Assembly (NCBI RefSeq): GCF_003071345.1
Contig: NZ_QCYK01000002.1
Coordinates: forward strand, 1,736,001-1,800,000
DNA length: 64,000 nt
Direction of reading: 5' to 3'
Source: Chitinophaga parva
Lineage (GTDB): Bacteria; Bacteroidota; Bacteroidia; Chitinophagales; Chitinophagaceae
The translations under genes and the position numbers were made by a program. The notes beneath the pieces were generated by a model, which did no database searches, had not been told where the DNA came from, and worked only from the letters and a program-made list of their open reading frames with translations. Positions within the stretch are counted from its first letter, which is position 1. Every line of letters starts with the position of its first letter. Positions 51,032 to 59,405 of this stretch are shown one piece after another.

Positions 51032-51736
51032 CTATTGGTACATTTTAACCAGGTCAATGCCTGCTTTGGTAAAGTCTTCGGGAATGCCGATGTCAATGAA
51101 ATAAGTATCGCTGATGAACCCAAGCAGCCCGCCGGCAGTGGCTTGCGGCTCCAGTACGGTTTTTTCAAAAGAGAAGGCTGTGGGCAGTGCCAGGCTTTTC
51201 AGGTATTCCTGGCTGGCCAGGTATACGCCGCCGTTGATCAGGCCTTTTTCCTGGTACTGTTTCTCACGGAAGGCGGTGATGCGGCCTTCACCGTTGAGCG
51301 CTATGCTGCCATAACGGTCAAACTTTTCCATGGGCTTTAAGGCCAGGGTCAGCTTGCTGTTGTGCTGCTGCGCAAAGGCTAGCATATCTGCCATGGCCAC
51401 ATCAAAAAAGGTGTCGCCATTGAACACGGCAAAGGTATCATCCGCCAGGTAAGGCATGGCGTGCAGGATAGCACCGCCGGTGCCCAGGGGCTCCTGCTCC
51501 ACGGCAAAGGAAACCCGCAGCGGGAGCGGGTTGTCATTGCACCAGGCTATCACCTGTTCCGATAAATAACCGAGGGAAAGTACGGCGTGCTCAAAGCCCT
51601 GGGCGTGCAGGTATTGGAAGAGATAATACAGGAAAGGGTGGTTGCCCATGGGGGCCAGGCACTTGGGCTTGTCCGCCACCACGCTGCGTAAGCGGGTGCC
51701 AAAGCCGCCGGCCAGGATCATACATTCGCGCACCAT
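51032..51736 (-). CDS. hddC: D-glycero-alpha-D-manno-heptose-1-phosphate guanylyltransferase-like nucleotidyltransferase
   Basis: A 234-residue sugar nucleotidyltransferase. The nucleotide-binding motif AGGFGTRL lies at residues 9-16, with DKPKCLAPMG following and GDTFFDV later. With GmhA, HddA and GmhB it would make GDP-D-glycero-alpha-D-manno-heptose; GTP use is inferred from the cluster, since other nucleotidyltransferases look alike. Its ATG overlaps the gmhA stop by one base (TAATG at 51736). Confidence 0.85.
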   Translation of the reverse strand: MVRECMILAGGFGTRLRSVVADKPKCLAPMGNHPFLYYLFQYLHAQGFEHAVLSLGYLSEQVIAWCNDNPLPLRVSFAVEQEPLGTGGAILHAMPYLADDTFAVFNGDTFFDVAMADMLAFAQQHNSKLTLALKPMEKFDRYGSIALNGEGRITAFREKQYQEKGLINGGVYLASQEYLKSLALPTAFSFEKTVLEPQATAGGLLGFISDTYFIDIGIPEDFTKAGIDLVKMYQ

Positions 51737-52317
51737 TAGTCAAACAGGTTGTTTTCCACGATCTCGCAAATGATATGTCCTACGGTGATATGAGCCTCCT
51801 GGATGCGGGGCGTGTCAGTGCTGGGCATGTTCAGCAGGTAATCGCAGGCGCCTTTCATCTTACCACCGCTCAGGCCTGTCATGGCCACTACGATCATCTT
51901 CTTTTCCTTGGCCGCTTTCATGGCCTGCAGGATGTTCTCAGAATTGCCGGAGGTGGAGATGGCAATGAGGATATCGTTTTGTTTGCCCATGGCCTTTACT
52001 GCGCGGGCGTATACCTGCTCAAAACCGTAGTCGTTGCCCACGGCGGTGAGGTAAGAAGTATTGCAATGCAGGGCTTCTGCGTAGAGCGGGGTGCGGTCTT
52101 TATAGAAGCGGCCGGAAAATTCCGCGGCCAGGTGCTGGGCATCGGAAGCGGAGCCGCCATTGCCGCAAAACAGCAGCTTATGGCCGGTTTCCAGGCTTTT
52201 GGTAATGAGCTGGGCTACCAGGGTAATGGTTTGCAACAGGTGCTCGTCTTTAATGATCGCTTCTTTTACGCTGATGCTTTCCTTCAGGACAAGCTGGATT
52301 TTTTCAAACTGCGTCAT
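51736..52317 (-). CDS. gmhA: D-sedoheptulose-7-phosphate isomerase
   Basis: A 193-residue SIS-domain protein. The sugar-phosphate motif is FCGNGGSASDAQHLAAEF, followed by AISTSGNSENIL, typical of GmhA. It converts sedoheptulose-7-phosphate to D-glycero-D-manno-heptose-7-phosphate, the first step of nucleotide-heptose synthesis. It lies between hddA (18 bases upstream) and hddC (overlap). Confidence 0.92.
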   Translation of the reverse strand: MTQFEKIQLVLKESISVKEAIIKDEHLLQTITLVAQLITKSLETGHKLLFCGNGGSASDAQHLAAEFSGRFYKDRTPLYAEALHCNTSYLTAVGNDYGFEQVYARAVKAMGKQNDILIAISTSGNSENILQAMKAAKEKKMIVVAMTGLSGGKMKGACDYLLNMPSTDTPRIQEAHITVGHIICEIVENNLFD

Positions 52318-52335
52318 ATAATTGTTCGGGTGTAA

Positions 52336-53355
52336 TTAAAGGCTCCAGGTGTGCAAACCGTGGTGCGTGAAATGATAACGTTTCAGTTGGCCCCCAAACT
52401 GCTCCAGGGCGCCCGTTACTTTAAAGCGGGCATTACCGGGGCAGTAAAAGATCATAAAGCCACCGCCCCCTGCGCCGGAGATCTTACCCCCGGAAGCGCC
52501 TGCCTGGCGGGCTGCTTCGTAGATATCGTCCAGTTGCTGGTTGGAGATGCCTTTGGCCATTTGTTTCTTATGCTGGAAACCATAATCTAAAATCTCGCCA
52601 ATCTTGTGGATCTCCCCGCGCAGCAAGGCTTCTTTCATCATCACAGCCTGCTGCTTCAGGTTATGCATAGCTTCAATGGAAGCATCTTTTTTCTCGTTCA
52701 CATTCTTCTGCTGCTCACTGATAATGCTGCTGCTCAAACGGCTGGTGGACGTGTAATACAGCAGCAGGTTGTTTTCCAGCTCAAAGAGGTATTTATCCTT
52801 GATGCGCAGCGGGTTCACGATCACGCGGTCGTTATAGAACTCCATGAAATTCACCCCGCCAAAAGTGGCTGCATACTGGTCCTGCTTACCGCCGGCCTGG
52901 TTCAGGTCCTCGCGTTCTATGCAGTAGGCCAGGTGGGCAATATCATACTCACCCAGGGGTAATTTCAGCCATTCCACAAAAGCGCCCAGTACGGCTACCA
53001 CCAGCGTGGAGGAAGTGCCCAGGCCGGAGCCGGCGGGAGCATCTACGAACGTGGTCAGGCGGAAGCTCAGGGGTTTGGAGCAATAGTCCTTCATGATACG
53101 GTTGGCCACCCCTTTCAGGATGTCCAGTTTACCATCAATGGGCAGTTGCATGGCTGCGTCGTAAGTGAGGTGTTCACCCCGGTCTTCCGAATCAAAGATC
53201 ACCTGCCCGTTGTCCAGCGGCTCTATGGCGGCGCGGGCATACAGGGAAATGGTGGCGTTGAGGATAGCGCCTCCATACAGGTCTGAATATGGACTTACAT
53301 CCGTACCACCACCGGCCAGGCCGATGCGGAGGGGAGCTTTGCTTCTGTAGATCAA
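52336..53355 (-). CDS. hddA: D-glycero-alpha-D-manno-heptose-7-phosphate kinase-like GHMP kinase
   Basis: A 339-residue GHMP-family kinase. The ATP loop PAGSGLGTSS is at residues 107-116, and the C-terminal GKISGAGGGGFMIFYCP motif is present. RSKAPLRIGLAGGGTDVSPY at the N-terminus is typical of HddA. It phosphorylates heptose-7-phosphate at C1. It is in the order GT4-hddA-gmhA-hddC-gmhB on the minus strand. Confidence 0.9.
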   Translation of the reverse strand: MIYRSKAPLRIGLAGGGTDVSPYSDLYGGAILNATISLYARAAIEPLDNGQVIFDSEDRGEHLTYDAAMQLPIDGKLDILKGVANRIMKDYCSKPLSFRLTTFVDAPAGSGLGTSSTLVVAVLGAFVEWLKLPLGEYDIAHLAYCIEREDLNQAGGKQDQYAATFGGVNFMEFYNDRVIVNPLRIKDKYLFELENNLLLYYTSTSRLSSSIISEQQKNVNEKKDASIEAMHNLKQQAVMMKEALLRGEIHKIGEILDYGFQHKKQMAKGISNQQLDDIYEAARQAGASGGKISGAGGGGFMIFYCPGNARFKVTGALEQFGGQLKRYHFTHHGLHTWSL

Positions 53356-53403
53356 GGGTTATGTTTTAGGTAAATGCTTAACGCGGATGTGCAGGCCTGC
53401 ATT

Positions 53404-54540
53404 TTAGCGGGCCGGCAATTTAACAATTTCTTCTGCCAGCCGGCTCCAGGCATATTGCTTCTTGGCTTCCCGCATGGCGTTGGTCATAGGCACTTCCTGC
53501 TGCTCATCATAATATTTTACGATAGCGGCGGCAATGGAGGCTGGCTCGGGATCGGCCTGGAAGCCTACCACGCCGTGGGGCACCATTTCCACCAAGCCAC
53601 CCACACTGGTCACCACCATGGGCTTTTCAAAGTGGTAGGCGATCTGTGAAATGCCGCTCTGGGTGGCGCTTTTATACGGTTGTACCACCAGGTCGGCGGC
53701 ACAGAAATAATTCTTTACATCTTCCGTGGGGATGAAGTCTGTATGCAGCAGCACCCGGTCCTGCAGGTGCAATTGCTCCACCAGTGCGTGATAGGGGGCG
53801 GCATCTTCATAAAACTCACCGGCTACAATGCATTTAATGCCGGCCGCTATCACCCGGGGATCTGCCATGGCTTGCAGCAGCAGGTCCAGGCCCTTGTACT
53901 TGCGGATAAATCCGAAGAAGAGGATATAGCGCTGGTCTTGCGCCAGCTGCAGTCTTTTGCGGGCTTCTGCCTTGGAAATGAGGGGGCCGTAGTTATCGTA
54001 AATAGGATGAGGAATGAGGCTGGCCGGCTTGGTGGGCTCAAACTGGCGCAGGTCATCCAGTACTTTCTGGCTCATGGCAATGAAGGCATCGATGGGCTTC
54101 AGGAAGTATTTGGAGAAGGCTACATCACCAAAGCGTTTTTCATGCGGGATCATGTTATCCAGGATGGCCACTACTTTGGTGTTGCGTTTATTCTTTTTGC
54201 CTATGCGCAGGATGGTACCCAGGCAGGGACCCATAAAAGGCAGCCAGAATTTGGTGATCACCATATCCGGCGCGGCTTTCTTCATCATGCGGCCTACCTT
54301 CCACCAGTTCAGCGGGTTCACAGCGTTCACCAGGCGGCGGATCTTCAGGTCTGTAGGCGCAGGGTCCGTGGAGTACTGGCTCTGGCCGGGGAAGAGGAAC
54401 TGCGGATACTGGAGGGTAAAGGTCCAGATCTCCACGTCTGCCTGTTGTTGCAGCTCGCGGGCAAGGCGCTCATTGTAAGCGGCAATGCCTCCCCGGAATG
54501 GGAAGGCAGTGCCAAGTATGATAATTTTCTGTGTTGCCAT
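53404..54540 (-). CDS. Glycosyltransferase family 4
   Basis: A 378-residue GT-B enzyme. The N-terminal half begins with FPFRGGIAAYNERLARELQQ, and the C-terminal donor-site region has FFGFIRKYKGLDLLLQAM and QSGISQIAYHFEKPMVVT. It transfers a sugar from a nucleotide donor, perhaps heptose from the adjacent pathway, to a glycan. Its start overlaps the GT2 stop by one base (TAATG). It lacks membrane helices and is likely peripheral. Confidence 0.9.
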   Translation of the reverse strand: MATQKIIILGTAFPFRGGIAAYNERLARELQQQADVEIWTFTLQYPQFLFPGQSQYSTDPAPTDLKIRRLVNAVNPLNWWKVGRMMKKAAPDMVITKFWLPFMGPCLGTILRIGKKNKRNTKVVAILDNMIPHEKRFGDVAFSKYFLKPIDAFIAMSQKVLDDLRQFEPTKPASLIPHPIYDNYGPLISKAEARKRLQLAQDQRYILFFGFIRKYKGLDLLLQAMADPRVIAAGIKCIVAGEFYEDAAPYHALVEQLHLQDRVLLHTDFIPTEDVKNYFCAADLVVQPYKSATQSGISQIAYHFEKPMVVTSVGGLVEMVPHGVVGFQADPEPASIAAAIVKYYDEQQEVPMTNAMREAKKQYAWSRLAEEIVKLPAR

Positions 54541-55478
54541 TAGCCTATTTGTTCTTCCACTAAATAGTTGTTGCGCTCCGGCGCATTGCGCGTCACCAGT
54601 TCACCTATGAACCCGGTAAGGAACAGCTGGGAGCCGATGATCATGCAGAGCAGGGCCAGGAAGAAAATGGGGCGGTCCGTCATGTTGTATTTATCAAAGG
54701 CGATCTTGGCGATGGCCAGGTAGCCGGCAATGAGGAAGCCGATGAAAAAGGAGAAGAAGCCCAGGGCACCGAAGAAGTGCATGGGGCGCTTGCCAAATTT
54801 ACCGATAAACATGATGGAGGCCAGGTCCAGGAAGCCGTTGATAAAGCGTTCCAGGCCAAACTTGCTCACGCCGTACTTGCGGGCGCGGTGCTCCACTACT
54901 TTCTCGCCGATCCTGCGGAAGCCGGCCCACTTGGCCAGCACGGGAATATAGCGGTGCATTTCACCGTAAACTTCTATGCATTTCACCACCTTCCGGTTGT
55001 AGGACTTAAGGCCGCAGTTCATATCATGCAGCTTTACGCCGCTCATCCTGGTGGTGGTGTAATTGTATAATTTGGAAGGCAGGTTCTTGGTCAGCGCATT
55101 GTCGTACCGTTTCTTTTTCCATCCGCTCACCAGGTCAAAGTTGTCTTCCCTGATCATGCGGTACAGGTCCGGGATCTCGTCCGGGCTGTCCTGCAGGTCT
55201 GCGTCCATGGTGATGATCACATCGCCCTGGGCCTGGCGGAAGCCTTCATTGAGGGCTGCGCTTTTACCGTAGTTGCGCTGGAACTTGATGCCTTTGATGT
55301 TATGATTGCCGGCAGAGAGTGCCCGGATCACTTCCCAGGAATTATCGGTGCTGCCGTCATCTATCATCCAGATGTCGTAGGTGAAGTGGTTTTCATCCAT
55401 CACCCGCTGGATCCAGGCGGCCAGTTCCGGCAGTGATTCTTCTTCGTTTTTTAACGGAACGATAACGGATATGTCCAT
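54540..55478 (-). CDS. Glycosyltransferase family 2, polyisoprenyl-phosphate type
   Basis: A 312-residue GT-A enzyme. DXD-like segments are in MIDDGSTDNSW and ITMDADLQDSPDEI. The C-terminus has two membrane helices (about 233-258 and 268-290), the layout of DPM1/ArnC-like dolichyl- or undecaprenyl-phosphate sugar transferases. It probably loads a sugar onto undecaprenyl phosphate at the inner face. It overlaps the GT4 gene. Confidence 0.9.
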   Translation of the reverse strand: MDISVIVPLKNEEESLPELAAWIQRVMDENHFTYDIWMIDDGSTDNSWEVIRALSAGNHNIKGIKFQRNYGKSAALNEGFRQAQGDVIITMDADLQDSPDEIPDLYRMIREDNFDLVSGWKKKRYDNALTKNLPSKLYNYTTTRMSGVKLHDMNCGLKSYNRKVVKCIEVYGEMHRYIPVLAKWAGFRRIGEKVVEHRARKYGVSKFGLERFINGFLDLASIMFIGKFGKRPMHFFGALGFFSFFIGFLIAGYLAIAKIAFDKYNMTDRPIFFLALLCMIIGSQLFLTGFIGELVTRNAPERNNYLVEEQIG

Positions 55479-55494
55479 ACTAAAGTTGCTATGG

Positions 55495-56034
55495 TTAATT
55501 GTTGGGAGTCACCGGTGCTTTGCGGCGGAAAATAAAGGCAACCAGGAACACCAGCACAAAATAACGAATTATGTACTGGCACAGCTTCCAGACGGCCTGC
55601 CCGGGTGTTTGGGTAAAGTCCAGCTGCGCAATCTCCTTCCTGTCCTTGACAACATCCGCGGGAGAGGCGCCCATCATAGGCACCATCCGGTTGTAGGCAT
55701 CCAGCACGTATTGTTTTTCCTTTACCGCGGCGGCGGTATCGATCACGTTATAGTACAAATAGGAGTAAACTGCCTGTAGTACCAGCGCTGTCACCAGGGT
55801 CATGGCAGCCTGCCGCAGCAGGGGACGAGCGTCCGCATACCCGCCCAGGTGGCGCCGCGTAAGCAGCACGGCGGTGACCATGCACGCCAGTATGATCAAA
55901 ACTGATACCAGGGTGTACGCCAGGCCAAACTGTCCGTTGCCGCCTGACAAATAGAATCCCAGGTGGGACAGGATCAGGAGCAAACCTGCTACCAGGCCCC
56001 AGGTAAGCCCCGGGTTTGTCTTTTTCTCGTTCAT
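55495..56034 (-). CDS. DUF4199 membrane protein
   Basis: A 179-residue protein with four hydrophobic segments (about 12-29, 33-54, 71-91 and 152-168). The KQYVLDAYNRMVPMMGAS region fits the DUF4199 family, which in Bacteroidota usually sits beside a GT2 and a dihydroorotase gene, as here. Function unknown. It is nine bases after the dihydroorotase-like gene. Confidence 0.82.
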   Translation of the reverse strand: MNEKKTNPGLTWGLVAGLLLILSHLGFYLSGGNGQFGLAYTLVSVLIILACMVTAVLLTRRHLGGYADARPLLRQAAMTLVTALVLQAVYSYLYYNVIDTAAAVKEKQYVLDAYNRMVPMMGASPADVVKDRKEIAQLDFTQTPGQAVWKLCQYIIRYFVLVFLVAFIFRRKAPVTPNN

Positions 56035-56043
56035 CGATCGTAT

Positions 56044-57303
56044 TTAAAGATTGGATACGCTGCCATTGATCACCCCCAGCACTTTGCCTTGCAGCGCGGC
56101 GCCAAGATACGCGGAATTTTTAGACCGGGAAGCAATGTCCTGCTCCGTAAAAGTCCATTCCACGTCCGGCTGGAAAAGGGTGAGATTGGCTTTGGCCCCC
56201 ACTTCCAGTTGCGGCATTTCCAGGCCAAAAAGCTGGCGGGGCCGGGTGCTCAGCAGGGCCACCAGCTGTTCCAGGGGCAGGTGGGGCAGGTGCTTCCGCA
56301 GCACGCCAAAGGCGCTTTCCAGGCCTATCATGCCATTCTTTGCGTATTCAAATTCCACTTCCTTGGCATCCCAGTCCTGTGGCAGGTGGTGGGTGGCAAT
56401 GCAGTCTACCAGGCCACTTTGTACCGCCTCGCGGAGGGCGTCCACATCGTCCTGGGTGCGCAGGGGCGGGTTTACTTTCAGGTTGGTATTGTAGTGCCAC
56501 AGGGCCCCGTCAGTGAGGCTCAGGTGGTAAGGTGTTACGGAGCAGGTTACCTGGATACCCTGGGCCTTGGCCGCGGTAATGAGCTCCAGGGATTTGCGGG
56601 TGCTTACCCCGGTAAGGTGGAGGCGGGAGCCGGTGTATTTAGCCAGTTCCAGGTCGCGCTGCACCATGATCTCCTCTGCAATGGCGGGTTTGCCGGGCAT
56701 GCCCAGCTGGGTGCTGAAAATGCCTTCGTGCATGAGGCCATGGGCGGAGATGCTCTTATCGTCCGGTACCTGTATCACGATGCCGTTAAAGGCTTTTACA
56801 TACTGGAGGGCCTTGAGCAGGATGCCGGAAGACTGGATGGGTTTGAGGCCATCGGAAAAAGCTACGGCCCCGGCGTGTTGCATTTCATACATTTCCGCCA
56901 GGGAGGCGCCTTCCAGGTTCTTAGACACTGCACCAATGGGCAGTACCTGCGCGGCAGCGCCACGGGTGCGGCTCAGCACGTATTCGATCTGGGGCTTGGT
57001 CTGCAGGGCAGGGTTGGTATTGGGCACCACCATTACACTGGTAAAACCGCCTTTGGCCGCCGCGCGGGCGCCGCTTTGCAGGTCTTCCTTGTGCTCTTCG
57101 CCCGGATCACTGAAGTGGGCAAATACATCCGCCCATCCTGGGGACACGTGCAGGCCCTGGCTGCTTATCACTTTAGCATGGGGCGCATCCAGCGCCGGGC
57201 CGATGGCGGTGATGGTTCCATGATCGATCAGGATATCTTGCTGTTGCCCGTGCAGCGTGGCACCGGGCCATACGATGGACGCTTGTCTGATTAAAATTTG
57301 CAT
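56044..57303 (-). CDS. Dihydroorotase-like amidohydrolase with lost metal ligands
   Basis: A 419-residue protein with the dihydroorotase fold and length. Diagnostic segments are present but changed. The HxH of strand 1 is FAH (residues 61-63, DVFAHFSDPG), the TPHH motif reads TPYH, HVST is GVST, and the catalytic DHAPH reads HHLPQ. It is therefore probably not an active zinc dihydroorotase and may be a non-catalytic partner of aspartate carbamoyltransferase. KEDLQSGARAAAKGGFTSV is retained. The start is ATG 57303; Met at 57315 is less likely. It heads the minus-strand operon. Confidence 0.85.
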   Translation of the reverse strand: MQILIRQASIVWPGATLHGQQQDILIDHGTITAIGPALDAPHAKVISSQGLHVSPGWADVFAHFSDPGEEHKEDLQSGARAAAKGGFTSVMVVPNTNPALQTKPQIEYVLSRTRGAAAQVLPIGAVSKNLEGASLAEMYEMQHAGAVAFSDGLKPIQSSGILLKALQYVKAFNGIVIQVPDDKSISAHGLMHEGIFSTQLGMPGKPAIAEEIMVQRDLELAKYTGSRLHLTGVSTRKSLELITAAKAQGIQVTCSVTPYHLSLTDGALWHYNTNLKVNPPLRTQDDVDALREAVQSGLVDCIATHHLPQDWDAKEVEFEYAKNGMIGLESAFGVLRKHLPHLPLEQLVALLSTRPRQLFGLEMPQLEVGAKANLTLFQPDVEWTFTEQDIASRSKNSAYLGAALQGKVLGVINGSVSNL

Positions 57304-57322
57304 GCTAGGTTTCAAATCGGGG

Positions 57323-57353
57323 CAAATGTAAATAATAATATAGATTGTACAAG
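57323..57353 (-). promoter_or_regulatory. Promoter of the dihydroorotase-glycan operon
   Basis: On the minus strand CTTG (complement of 57350-57353), a 19-base spacer and TACATTTG (complement of 57323-57330), a full -7 match, 19 bases before the start. The -33 element lies inside the GTACAAG repeat. Confidence 0.6.
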
Positions 57354-57391
57354 GTACAAGGTGTAAGGTATTAAGTATCAGGTAGTAGGTA
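57347..57391. repeat. Degenerate heptamer tandem repeat
   Basis: GTACAAG (57347), GTACAAG (57354), GTGTAAG (57361), GTATTAAG (57368), TATCAG (57376), GTAGTAG (57382) and GTA form a decaying tandem series with the two leftmost units identical. It lies between the divergent dihydroorotase-like and CNNM genes. Confidence 0.7.
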
Positions 57392-57449
57392 AATGAGCCC
57401 GCTATGGTGAAACGGCCAGCTGCCCCAGCCGATTTCGGTCTGAAAATTG

Positions 57450-58733
57450 ATGCCCAAGGGGACTATGCTGGTATTTATACTTATTATCATTTTACTGATC
57501 ATCGTGAATGGGTATTTCTCCCTGGCGGAGATAGCCCTGGTATCGGTAAACAAGGGCCGCCTGGCGGAAGAGGCCGAGGAAGGCAATAAACGGGCAGCCC
57601 GTACCCTGGCCCTGCTGGACGATCCCGAGGAATTCCTCAGCTCCATCCAGGTAGGCATTACCCTGGTGGGCATTATTGAGGGCCTGTACGGGGGCGAGCG
57701 GCTGGCGTTGTATGTGGGACCGGTATTCATCCACTGGGGCCTGCACCCGGATATGGCCCGTGCCCTGGCCCTGGTACTGAGCATTGGCGCCATTACATAC
57801 ATCACCATCGTGGTGGGAGAACTTATTCCCAAATCACTGGCCCTGCAGTTTCCCCACCGCACGGCCCTGATGGTGGCCGGCTCCCTGCGCTGGTTTACCT
57901 GGCTTACCTATCCTTTTGTGAAGCTGCTCACCATCAGCACTCAGCTTATCCTGAAAGCGTTTGACATCCGCAATGATAAAAAGGAAACCATCACGGAGGG
58001 CGATCTGCGTACCATGCTAAGCACTGCTTACAAACAAGGCCTCCTCGAAAAAAATGAACTGAAGCTTCACCAGAATGTGTTCAACTTTAACGACCTGCGG
58101 GCAGAATACATTATGACGCCCCGCCACCTGGTGGTAACGCTGGATGATCAAATGTCCCGCGAGGAGATAACGGCGCTCCTGAAGCGGTACGACTATTCCT
58201 GCTTTCCTGTATTTCATAATGATAAGGAGCATGTGATTGGCGTGATCATGTCCAAGGAGTTTTTTATGTACCCGGAGCGCCCGCTGAAGGAGCTGATAAA
58301 AACACCGTGCTTCATTGCCCTGCACCAGCCTTTGCCTACGGTGTTCCAGCAGTTCCAGGTAACCATGTGGCCCTTTGGGGTGGTGGTAAATGCTTATGGC
58401 GGTTTTGAGGGCGTGGTGACCATTCATGATGTGGGCACCGCTATTTTCGGGAACCTGCGGAACACGGGAAAAGACCATCCACAATTAGAACAGCAGGGGC
58501 CTAAAAGCTGGATAGCGCCCGGAGCCATGCGGCTGTATGTACTGAAGGAGGCACTGGGTGTGGATTGGATACCGGTGAATGAGCGCCAGTACCTGACCCT
58601 GGCGGCTATGCTGCTGGAGAAATGGCAGCGCATTCCCGCGGAGGGAGAGGAGCTGACTGTTCATAATGTGAAATTCAAGATCGTAAAAATGGAGGACCAC
58701 CGGATAGAAAGGGTGTTGGTCACTTTACCCTGA
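57450..58733 (+). CDS. CNNM/CorC-family transporter-like protein with CBS pair
   Basis: A 427-residue protein. The N-terminal DUF21/CNNM domain has four hydrophobic segments, beginning with LVFILIIILLIIVNGYFSL and NGYFSLAEIALVS. Two CBS domains (about 200-320) and a CorC/HlyC-type C-terminal domain follow. It probably moves or controls Mg or another divalent cation across the inner membrane. ATG 57450 is preferred over the TTG at 57447; ATG 57465 is also possible. Its stop overlaps the ATG at 58733. Confidence 0.9.
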   Translation: MPKGTMLVFILIIILLIIVNGYFSLAEIALVSVNKGRLAEEAEEGNKRAARTLALLDDPEEFLSSIQVGITLVGIIEGLYGGERLALYVGPVFIHWGLHPDMARALALVLSIGAITYITIVVGELIPKSLALQFPHRTALMVAGSLRWFTWLTYPFVKLLTISTQLILKAFDIRNDKKETITEGDLRTMLSTAYKQGLLEKNELKLHQNVFNFNDLRAEYIMTPRHLVVTLDDQMSREEITALLKRYDYSCFPVFHNDKEHVIGVIMSKEFFMYPERPLKELIKTPCFIALHQPLPTVFQQFQVTMWPFGVVVNAYGGFEGVVTIHDVGTAIFGNLRNTGKDHPQLEQQGPKSWIAPGAMRLYVLKEALGVDWIPVNERQYLTLAAMLLEKWQRIPAEGEELTVHNVKFKIVKMEDHRIERVLVTLP

Positions 58734-58810
58734 TGTTGTATTTTGGCAGTGAAAAATCCTTTTTTCCTTGGTATCTCTATTGTGTAACTATAAAAGCAGT
58801 AAGGAAAACG

Positions 58811-59290
58811 ATGAAAAAACAGTATGCCATCATTAAGACCCTCACCTTTAATGAAATTAAGCGGGATGATGTGATACTTCTTTCCCATTGTTTGATAAAA
58901 TCCATTGACCTGCTGGCTGCGGACGGTTTCCGTGGTACGGTGGTGATTGAGGACAGTATCATTGAAGATATGCAGATACACAGCTGCTGGTTTACGGAAG
59001 GCCTGGTGCTGCGCAATTGCGTGGTGCATGGTTATGTGCAATATGAGATGGGTGGGCATAATTACCGCCCGTTTGTGATGGAGGGCAATGTGTTTACGGG
59101 GTTTGTGGATTTTTCTTTTTGCCAGTTCCTGGACCGGGTGATCATCCGGGATAATGTGTTTATGAGAGGGACGAATTTGTTGGGCAACCGGGAGGATAAA
59201 TCTGCGGTGACATTTGAGACGGAACCGGAGGTGGAGGGGAATGCGGGAAGGATGGACCTGGATGTTGATTTTGAGGGGGAGGGGGCGTAG
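58811..59290 (+). CDS. Pentapeptide-like beta-helix protein
   Basis: A 159-residue protein from ATG 58811, preceded by AAGGAAA, a ribosome-binding-site-like sequence. Residues about 40-120 show hydrophobic/polar alternation of right-handed beta-helix type (VVIEDSIIEDMQIHSCWF, VLRNCVVHG, VMEGNVF, VIIRDNVF). The C-terminus is acidic. The frame also opens at 58733 (overlapping the CNNM stop), adding 26 residues. Function unknown. The SUFU gene follows. Confidence 0.65.
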   Translation: MKKQYAIIKTLTFNEIKRDDVILLSHCLIKSIDLLAADGFRGTVVIEDSIIEDMQIHSCWFTEGLVLRNCVVHGYVQYEMGGHNYRPFVMEGNVFTGFVDFSFCQFLDRVIIRDNVFMRGTNLLGNREDKSAVTFETEPEVEGNAGRMDLDVDFEGEGA

Positions 59291-59405
59291 GGGGAAGCTT
59301 AGATTTGTGTTGCTTCAGATAGGCTGTTCCGGGAGGAGCGGTCTTTTTTTTCTGTCCACTTTTTCACTACCTTACCCTACAAACCACTTCATCAACCCGC
59401 GCAAC

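Noticed and set aside
55963..57294. Plus-strand frame of 443 residues opposite the dihydroorotase-like gene
   Set aside because: The minus strand has a recognised protein and an operon promoter; the plus frame has none of these.
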